The position numbers and the translations under genes were made by a program. This document shows, in pieces, positions 58,629 to 64,000 of a stretch of DNA of 64,000 nt. The DNA is from Actinocorallia sp039871655 (lineage in GTDB: Bacteria > Actinomycetota > Actinomycetes > Streptosporangiales > Streptosporangiaceae), in contig NZ_JBDPLZ010000003.1 in the NCBI RefSeq assembly GCF_039871655.1, forward strand, positions 753,941 to 817,940, read 5' to 3'. The stretch's first letter is position 1. Every line of letters begins with the position of its first letter. A model generated the notes under the pieces. The model was not told the origin of the DNA and searched no databases. It saw nothing but the letters and a program-made list of their open reading frames with translations.

Positions 58629-60089
58629 ATGTCCCCGACGATTGGCATGGTCTTGCGGTTGCTCAACGCGGAACGGATAGCTCACGACCTCACCTACAAC
58701 GACGTCTTCATGGTCCCGGCACGCTCGTCGGTCGGGTCGCGGCTGGACGTCGACCTCACCACCGTCGACGGCAGCGGGACGACGATCCCGCTCGTCGTCG
58801 CCAACATGACCGCCGTCTCCGGCCGCCGGATGGCCGAGACCGTGGCGCGGCGCGGCGGGATCGCGGTCCTCCCCCAGGACATCCCGGTCGAGGTCGTCGC
58901 CGAGGTCGTCTCCTGGGTGAAGTCCCGGCACCCGGTGTTCGACACCCCCATCACCCTCGGACCCGGCGACACCGTCGGGGAGGCGCTGGGCCTGCTGCCC
59001 AAACGCGCGCACAACGCGGTCATCGTGGTCAAGGACGGGGAGCCGGTCGGCATCGTCACCGAGGCCGACTGCCAGGGCGTCGACAGGTTCTCCCAGCTGC
59101 GCGACGTCATGTCCCGCGACCTGCTGACCCTGCCCGACGCGGTGGAGGCCAAGGAGGCCTTCGAAGTGCTGCACGGGCGCGGGCACCGGCTGGCGCCCGT
59201 CGTGGACCCCTCCCGGCGGCTGGTGGGCGTGCTGACCCGTACCGGCGCGCTGCGGGCCACCCTCTACCGGCCCGCCGCAGACTCCGCCGGACGGCTGCGG
59301 ATCGCGGTGGCCGTCGGAGTCAACGGCGACGTCGCGGGCAAGGCCAAAGCCCTGCTGGAGGCCGGAGCCGACCTGCTGGTGGTGGACACCGCGCACGGCC
59401 ACCAGGAGAAGATGCTCAGCGCGCTGGAGGCGGTGCGGGGGCTGGACCCGCAGGTTCCGGTGGCGGCGGGGAACATCGTCACCGCCGAGGGCGTGCGCGA
59501 CCTGGTGGCGGCGGGCGCCGACATCGTCAAGGTCGGGGTCGGACCCGGCGCCATGTGCACCACCCGGATGATGACGGGCGTCGGCCGCCCTCAGTTCTCA
59601 GCGGTAATGGAATGCGCGGCCGAGGCCCGGCGCCTGGGCCGGCACGTGTGGGCCGACGGGGGTGTCCGGCATCCACGCGACGTGGCCCTGGCGCTGGCGG
59701 CGGGCGCGTCGAACGTGATGGTCGGCTCCTGGTTCGCCGGGACGTACGAGTCCCCCGGGGACATGCAGCACGACGCCGACGGACGGCTGTACAAGGAGAA
59801 CTACGGCATGGCCTCGGCCCGCGCCGTGCGGCTGCGCACCAGCGAGGACAGCCCGTTCGACCGGGCCCGCAAGGCGTTGTTCGAGGAGGGCATCTCCACC
59901 TCGAAGATGTTCCTCGACCCGCGGCGTCCGGGCGTCGAGGACCTCATCGACTGGATCGTCGCGGGCCTGCGCAGCTCCTGCACCTACGCGGGGGCCGCGA
60001 CGCTCGAGGAGTTCCACGAGCGGGCCGTCGTCGGGGTGCAGGGCTCCTCCGGATACGCCGAGGGGAAACCGCTTTCCAGCAGTTGGTGA
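58629..60089 (+). CDS. guaB1: GuaB1-family IMP dehydrogenase/GMP reductase with CBS domains
   Basis: 486 residues. TIM-barrel start 'LTYNDVFMVPARSSVGSRLDVDLTT'; CBS pair about 100-215 ('HNAVIVVKDGEPVGIVTEADCQ', 'RLAPVVDPSRRLVGVLTRTGALR'); 'DTAHGHQEKML'; the catalytic Cys loop 'GVGPGAMCTTRMMTGVG'; 'YKENYGMASARA' flap. The pattern is that of actinobacterial GuaB1, described as a GMP reductase rather than a true IMP dehydrogenase. ATG 58629; ATG 58647 is an alternative. Confidence 0.9.
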   Translation: MSPTIGMVLRLLNAERIAHDLTYNDVFMVPARSSVGSRLDVDLTTVDGSGTTIPLVVANMTAVSGRRMAETVARRGGIAVLPQDIPVEVVAEVVSWVKSRHPVFDTPITLGPGDTVGEALGLLPKRAHNAVIVVKDGEPVGIVTEADCQGVDRFSQLRDVMSRDLLTLPDAVEAKEAFEVLHGRGHRLAPVVDPSRRLVGVLTRTGALRATLYRPAADSAGRLRIAVAVGVNGDVAGKAKALLEAGADLLVVDTAHGHQEKMLSALEAVRGLDPQVPVAAGNIVTAEGVRDLVAAGADIVKVGVGPGAMCTTRMMTGVGRPQFSAVMECAAEARRLGRHVWADGGVRHPRDVALALAAGASNVMVGSWFAGTYESPGDMQHDADGRLYKENYGMASARAVRLRTSEDSPFDRARKALFEEGISTSKMFLDPRRPGVEDLIDWIVAGLRSSCTYAGAATLEEFHERAVVGVQGSSGYAEGKPLSSSW

Positions 60090-60187
60090 CCGAAACCTTA
60101 GATGACACGCGGTAACGGGACTGGAACCCCGAGTCTCCATGACTCACCCTGATCTTACGATCTTGGTCGTGCGGGAGGGGGCCGGAC

Positions 60188-61621
60188 ATGGCACGGCGGC
60201 AGTGGGGCAGGCTGCTGGGCGCCCTGGCGCTGACCGCGGCGTCGGCACTGGTGTGGGGCGTCGCCCATCTGCGGGTGGGCCGGCGACTGACCGGCGCGAC
60301 GCTCTTCACCCTCTACACGGCGCTCTCGGTCCTCTCCGCCGCCTTCTCCCTCGGCCACCGGCCGGAGCTGCTCAGGCTGGCGTTCAGCCCCGGCTGGCTG
60401 GCCTTCACGGCCGCGGGCGTCCTGGCGCTCGCCGTGGTGTGGGCGGGCGTCGTCGCCTGGTCCTGGTTCCTGGTGCGTCCCGCGGGACTGCGGGCACCGG
60501 CACGGCTCGCGGCCTTCACCCTGGTCCTCCTGCTCTGCCTGGCCGTCTCCGTACCGTTCGTGTTCGCCGCCCACACCACCTTCCTCTACCGGGGCGCGCT
60601 CCTGTCCGTCTTCACGACGCCGGACGACGCGCGTACCCAGAACCGGAACGATCCGTGGAAGGACACGCCACGCCTGAACATCCTGCTGCTCGGCGGGGAC
60701 GCGGGCCGCAACCGGTACGGCGTCCGCACCGACAGCATCACGCTGGCCAGCATCGACACCCACACTGGCGACACCGTCCTGCTGAGCCTCCCGCGCAACC
60801 TGGAACGCGTCCCGATGCCCCCCGGACCGGCGGCCAAGCGCTTCCCCCACGGTTTCACCGGAGACGGGGAGGCGACCCCGGGACTGCTGAACGAGGTCTA
60901 CCAGTACGCCGAGGACCATCCGCGGATGGCGCCCGGCGTCCCCCGCGGCTCACGCGGCCCGGCCCTGCTGCGTCCCACCGTCGCCGGGATCCTCGGCCAA
61001 CCCGTGGACTACCACGTCCTCGTCGACATGCGGGGCTTCGCCCGGCTCATCGACGCGATGGGCGGGGTCGACCTGACCGTCGCGGAGGACATCACCTACG
61101 GCAGGCACGACGAGGGCCGCATCCCCGCAGGACGCCACCATCTGACGGGAGTCCAGGCCCTCTGGTACGGGCGCTCCCGGACCGCCAGCGACGACTACTC
61201 CCGCATGGCCCGCCAGAAGTGCCTGATGCGCGCGGTGGCCCGCCAGGCCGAACCCCGCCGGATCCTCACGCGCTTCCAGCACCTGACGGCGGCGGCCAGG
61301 CGCACCGTCTCCACCGACCTCCCGCCTTCGCTGATCCCCGCCCTTCTGGCGCTCGCGGAGAAGGTCCGGGACCAGGGAAAGATCACCAGCCTTCAGTTCG
61401 TGCCTCCGCTGATCGACACCGCCGACCCCGACTACGGGCTCATCCGCGCCCGGGCCGCCCGCGCCGTCGCCGAGAGCAGAGCGAAGACGGACTCGTCCGC
61501 CGCCGCGCGGACCGGGAAGGCCGCAAGCCACGCGGGATCTCCGCAGTCACCGCGGACGCGGCCGTCCCGTTCCCCCGATCCCGCCGATCCCGTCTCCCTC
61601 GACGCCACGTGCCCTTCCTGA
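60188..61621 (+). CDS. LytR-CpsA-Psr (LCP) family cell-wall ligase
   Basis: 477 residues. Four N-terminal membrane helices (about 8-25, 33-52, 68-95, 105-128) precede the LCP domain about 158-380: 'LNILLLGGDAGRNRYGVRTDSITLASIDTHTGDTVLLSLPRNLERVPMP', 'LVDMRGFARLIDAMGGVDLTV', 'LTGVQALWYGRSRTASDDYSRMARQK'. These Arg/Asp residues bind polyprenyl phosphate and Mg. It attaches teichoic-acid- or arabinogalactan-like polymers to peptidoglycan outside the membrane. Four helices rather than one is a variant seen in actinobacteria. The C-terminal about 50 residues are disordered, Ser/Pro-rich. Confidence 0.92.
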   Translation: MARRQWGRLLGALALTAASALVWGVAHLRVGRRLTGATLFTLYTALSVLSAAFSLGHRPELLRLAFSPGWLAFTAAGVLALAVVWAGVVAWSWFLVRPAGLRAPARLAAFTLVLLLCLAVSVPFVFAAHTTFLYRGALLSVFTTPDDARTQNRNDPWKDTPRLNILLLGGDAGRNRYGVRTDSITLASIDTHTGDTVLLSLPRNLERVPMPPGPAAKRFPHGFTGDGEATPGLLNEVYQYAEDHPRMAPGVPRGSRGPALLRPTVAGILGQPVDYHVLVDMRGFARLIDAMGGVDLTVAEDITYGRHDEGRIPAGRHHLTGVQALWYGRSRTASDDYSRMARQKCLMRAVARQAEPRRILTRFQHLTAAARRTVSTDLPPSLIPALLALAEKVRDQGKITSLQFVPPLIDTADPDYGLIRARAARAVAESRAKTDSSAAARTGKAASHAGSPQSPRTRPSRSPDPADPVSLDATCPS

Positions 61622-61628
61622 ACATGCC

Positions 61629-61665
61629 GGGACTCCCTGCCGACGCGTCGTCGGCAGGGAGTCCC
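61629..61665. terminator. Bidirectional hairpin
   Basis: GGGACTCCCTGCCGA (61629-61643) and TCGGCAGGGAGTCCC (61651-61665) form a perfect 15-bp stem with a 7-base loop between the convergent LCP and SDR genes. Confidence 0.85.
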
Positions 61666-61671
61666 GTCCGT

Positions 61672-62454
61672 TCAGGCGTGTTGGCTGCTGACCGAGAGGA
61701 CCTCTCCGGTCATGTACGACGACTGGTCGCCGGCCAGGAAGATGATCACGTTGGCGACCTCCCACGGCTCCGCGTAGCGGCCGAAGGCCTCGCGGGAGGT
61801 GAGCTCGGCGAGGAGCTCCTCGCTGGTCACCTTCACCAGATGGGGATGCATGGCGAGGGAGGGCGCGACTGCGTTGATCCGGACCCCGTGGTCGGCGGCC
61901 TCCAGGGCCGCGCAGCGGGTGAGCGCCATGACACCGGCCTTCGCCGCGGCGTAGTGGGACTGGCCCCGCTGGGCCCGCCAGCCGATGACCGAGGCGTTGT
62001 TGACGATCGCGCCGCCGGTGCCCTGGTCGCGCATCACGCGCAAGGCCGCGCGGGTGCAGCGCATCGTCCCGTTGAGGGTGATGTCCAGGACCCGGTCCCA
62101 GCGCTCGTCGGGCATGTCGACGAGCTCGTCGGTACCGCCGAGCCCCGCGTTGTTGACCGCGACGTCGACCCTGCCGAAGGTGTCGCGTGCGTGGGCGTAG
62201 AGCGCCTGAACCTGCGCCTCGTCGGTCACGTCGCAGGGCAGTGCCGCCACCCTGTCCGCGCCGAACTCCTCGCCCAGGTCCTCCAGCGACCGCGCGAGCC
62301 TGCGCTCGTGCGCGTCACTGATCACCACCAGGGCGCCCTCCTCCAGGCAGCGGCGGGCGGTGGCGCCGCCGATGCCCGCCCCCGCCGCGGCGGTGATGAC
62401 CACGACCTTGCCCGTGAGCAGGCCCCGGGCCTGCGGATACTGGGGAACCGTCAT
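61672..62454 (-). CDS. Short-chain dehydrogenase/reductase
   Basis: 260 residues. 'VVITAAAGAGIGGATARRCLEEGALVVISD' (cofactor loop, with AAxxxGIG in place of the commoner GGxxGIG), 'VAVNNAGLGGTDEL', catalytic Ser in 'GGAIVNNASVIGW', 'YAAAKAGVMALTRCAALE' (YxxxK), and 'SYMTGEVLSVSSQHA' end. Similar to acyl-CoA-type SDRs of lipid or steroid catabolism. No Shine-Dalgarno is visible before ATG 62454, so the transcript may be leaderless. Confidence 0.9.
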   Translation of the reverse strand: MTVPQYPQARGLLTGKVVVITAAAGAGIGGATARRCLEEGALVVISDAHERRLARSLEDLGEEFGADRVAALPCDVTDEAQVQALYAHARDTFGRVDVAVNNAGLGGTDELVDMPDERWDRVLDITLNGTMRCTRAALRVMRDQGTGGAIVNNASVIGWRAQRGQSHYAAAKAGVMALTRCAALEAADHGVRINAVAPSLAMHPHLVKVTSEELLAELTSREAFGRYAEPWEVANVIIFLAGDQSSYMTGEVLSVSSQHA

Positions 62455-62557
62455 GGGAGGAGCCTACCGAGCACTTGTTAGGTGGCCGGGAGCCGGGTGG
62501 GGAACATGAGATCATGAAAGACGAAGAGCACGTCGGGGGACGGAAGGGGGAAGGGCA

Positions 62558-63601
62558 GTGCCCAACATCGTGGAATTCCGGGCCTACCGGGTCGCGTTGC
62601 ACCGCGGCCGCCGCCCCGAGAGCGTCCTGGTGTCCCTCACCTCCGAGGACGGCACCGTAGGCTGGGGAGAAAGCGCCCTCCTCGAAGACGGAACCTGGAC
62701 CGACCTCGCGCAGCGGCTCGGACCCGCCATGCCCGGCCTCGAATGGGACCACCCCGAGGACCTCGGCGGGCTCGGCGCCCTCGGCGGCCCCCGCGCCACC
62801 GCCGCCGTCGAGATCGCCGCCTGGGACCTGTGGGGCCGGGAGCACCGGGTCCCCGTCGCCCACGCCCTCGGCGGGACCCGCACCTCCGTCGTCACCGGCG
62901 CCCGCGTCCCCTGCCAGCCGTACCTCGACAGCCTCCCCTCCCTGGTCAACCGGTACATCGGCAGCGGCCACACCCGCATCACCCTGGAGGTCCGCCCCGG
63001 CTGGGACGTGGAACCCCTGCGCGTCGTCCGGCAGGCCTACCCCGCCCTCGCCCTCCAGATCGACGGAGCCTGCTCCTACACCGACTCCCCCGAGGACCTC
63101 AACGCCCTCGAATCCCTCGACGCCTACGACCTCGTCGCCATCGAACGCCCCTTCCGGGACCTCGCCCCGCACGCCGTGCTGCAACGTTCCGTGCACGCCG
63201 CCGTCGCCCCCGACATAGGCGACCTCGACGCCCTCGACGCCGCGATCACCATGGACGCCGGCCGCGCCCTCAGCCTCCGCGTCAACCGCCTCGGCGGCCT
63301 CACCACCGCCCGCAGCGCCCACGACCGCGCATACGCCGCCGGCTGGGACGTCTGGTGCGGCGGCTCCGGCGTCTTCGGCATCGGCAAAGCCGCCTCCGTC
63401 GCCCTCGCCAGCATGCCCGGCTGCACCCTCCCCAGCGACATCACCGAATTCGTCGGCGGCCCCGAATACCTCACCCCGCCGCTGCGCGCCCACGGAGGCG
63501 TCATCGCCGTCCCCCTCACCCAGCCCGGCCTCGGCCACGAGATCGACGGCCCCCGCATCACCCGCCTGGCCACCGACGAACTCCACATCACCAGCCGCTG
63601 A
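62558..63601 (+). CDS. Enolase-superfamily (MenC/N-acylamino acid racemase-like) protein lacking catalytic lysines
   Basis: 347 residues, barrel domain with capping region. 'ATAAVEIAAWDLWGREHRVPVAHALGG' and 'PGWDVEPLRVVRQAYPALALQIDGACSY' are clear OSBS/NSAR family segments. The two base lysines are replaced: the KxK motif reads 'ITLEVRPGWD' (T-L-E) and the second Lys site 'LSLRVNRLGGLT' (Arg). Metal ligands D (IDGACSY) and E (AIERPF) remain. Catalysis of the usual type is unlikely; a binding or moonlighting role, or new chemistry, is possible. GTG 62558 follows GGAAGGGGGAAGG. Confidence 0.82.
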   Translation: MPNIVEFRAYRVALHRGRRPESVLVSLTSEDGTVGWGESALLEDGTWTDLAQRLGPAMPGLEWDHPEDLGGLGALGGPRATAAVEIAAWDLWGREHRVPVAHALGGTRTSVVTGARVPCQPYLDSLPSLVNRYIGSGHTRITLEVRPGWDVEPLRVVRQAYPALALQIDGACSYTDSPEDLNALESLDAYDLVAIERPFRDLAPHAVLQRSVHAAVAPDIGDLDALDAAITMDAGRALSLRVNRLGGLTTARSAHDRAYAAGWDVWCGGSGVFGIGKAASVALASMPGCTLPSDITEFVGGPEYLTPPLRAHGGVIAVPLTQPGLGHEIDGPRITRLATDELHITSR

Positions 63602-63676
63602 CCACCGCAGAGCCCACTCCAAAAGAAACCGAGCCACACCGGAAAGGCCTCCGAGAACACCCCCGGAAATGCGGAA

Positions 63677-63702
63677 AGGCCCCGGACAGATGTCCGGGGC
63701 CT
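63677..63702 (-). terminator. Terminator of the rRNA operon
   Basis: AGGCCCCGGACA (63677-63688) and TGTCCGGGGCCT (63691-63702) form a perfect 12-bp stem immediately downstream of 5S rRNA on the minus strand. Confidence 0.85.
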
Positions 63703-63713
63703 CTCGACGCTGA

Positions 63714-63831
63714 TTGCGGCGGTGACCTACTCTCCCACACGGTCTCCCATGCAGTACCATCGGCGCTGGAGGGCTTAACTTCCGGGTTCGAGATGGGACC
63801 GGGTGTCTCCCCTCCGCCATGACCGCCGCAA
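63714..63831 (-). rRNA. rrf: 5S rRNA
   Basis: About 118 bases. Read on the minus strand it contains the standard GGCGGTCATGGCGGAGGGGA start, the conserved CCCATCTCGAACCCGGAAG region and the closing GGTCACCGCCGC that pairs with the 5' end. Ends are estimated from the terminal helix. Confidence 0.95.
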
Positions 63832-63956
63832 GTTCTCGGGGAACTCACGACTGGCGTGGTTACAGTATTCAAATAGCGCGGGTTCGCCGGCTGTTTTCCG
63901 GGAACCGCACAGGGACGCGAGCACACAGTCAGTCTCAGAAGAATTCGGTGTGTGTA

Positions 63957-64000
63957 GTCAAGCCGCTCGGCCTATTAGTACCGGTCGACTCCACACGTTG
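63957..64000 (-). rRNA. rrl: 23S rRNA, 3' end only
   Basis: The minus strand reads CAACGTGTGGAGTCGACCGG then TACTAATAGGCCGAGCGGCTTG, the conserved 3' terminus of bacterial 23S rRNA. The rest lies beyond the window. The 125-base 23S-5S spacer (63832-63956) contains no tRNA. Confidence 0.93.

Noticed and set aside
63832..63956. tRNA in the 23S-5S spacer
   Set aside because: No cloverleaf-compatible arms or T-loop consensus seen.

Overview
The window is high-GC chromosomal DNA from a Gram-positive actinomycete, most likely Streptosporangiales or a related order. The evidence is the codon use, a class E sortase, an AfsR-like SARP regulator, an LCP cell-wall ligase, a GuaB1-type protein, frequent GTG starts and ATGA/GTGA translational coupling. 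The right edge enters an rRNA operon on the minus strand (3' end of 23S, then 5S and its terminator). No tRNA, CRISPR array, integrase or intact IS was seen.

Layout. 1-6134: accessory genes (DUF6920-like partial gene, zinc alcohol dehydrogenase, an orphan PyrK/sulfhydrogenase-gamma-like protein, a Tat-exported sulfatase, a metallo-beta-lactamase remnant and a secreted protein). 6156-41891: a large catabolic locus tied together by eight copies of one operator, GTTTC-N7-GAAAC, usually with an extra GAAAC-N3 half-site. One copy faces an IclR-family gene at 19986-20792, the likely regulator. Under these operators lie an amidase / acyl-CoA ligase / cupin set, a surface-protein operon plus sortase, a cyclase / PrpD / membrane-protein set, a flavin reductase / acyl-CoA-dehydrogenase-like / ALDH / FAD-monooxygenase / ALDH operon, a two-domain nitrilase, and a nine-gene operon (35200-41891, counting eight coupled genes after the first-gene junction as one unit). 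A P450 gene and a giant LRR-HTH-WD40 gene sit inside the locus without an operator of their own.

The most striking part is the 35200-41891 operon. Read by eye, it encodes homologues of enzymes known from plant chlorophyll breakdown and from bilin metabolism: a red chlorophyll catabolite reductase (RCCR)-like protein, a chlorophyllase-type alpha/beta hydrolase, a Rieske oxygenase of pheophorbide a oxygenase type, a ferredoxin-dependent bilin reductase (FDBR)-like protein and a short-chain reductase resembling chlorophyll b reductase NYC1/NOL. I infer a bacterial tetrapyrrole (chlorophyll or bilin) catabolic system. The surrounding ligase, ALDHs, acyl-CoA-dehydrogenase-like protein, nitrilase, amidase and racemase-family protein could process the phytol tail and pyrrole fragments. 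The co-regulated surface complex (WxL-like, DUF916-like and neocarzinostatin-fold proteins plus sortase) could capture a hydrophobic chromophore outside the cell. The substrate is not proven by sequence.

41973-63601: mostly housekeeping and repair genes (Maf, AlkB, PolX, thymidine kinase, MobA, MoaA, RtcB, GDP-mannose dehydratase, FolP2-like, Lrp, LysR and SARP regulators, GuaB1, LCP protein, SDR, an enolase-superfamily protein), then the rRNA operon end.
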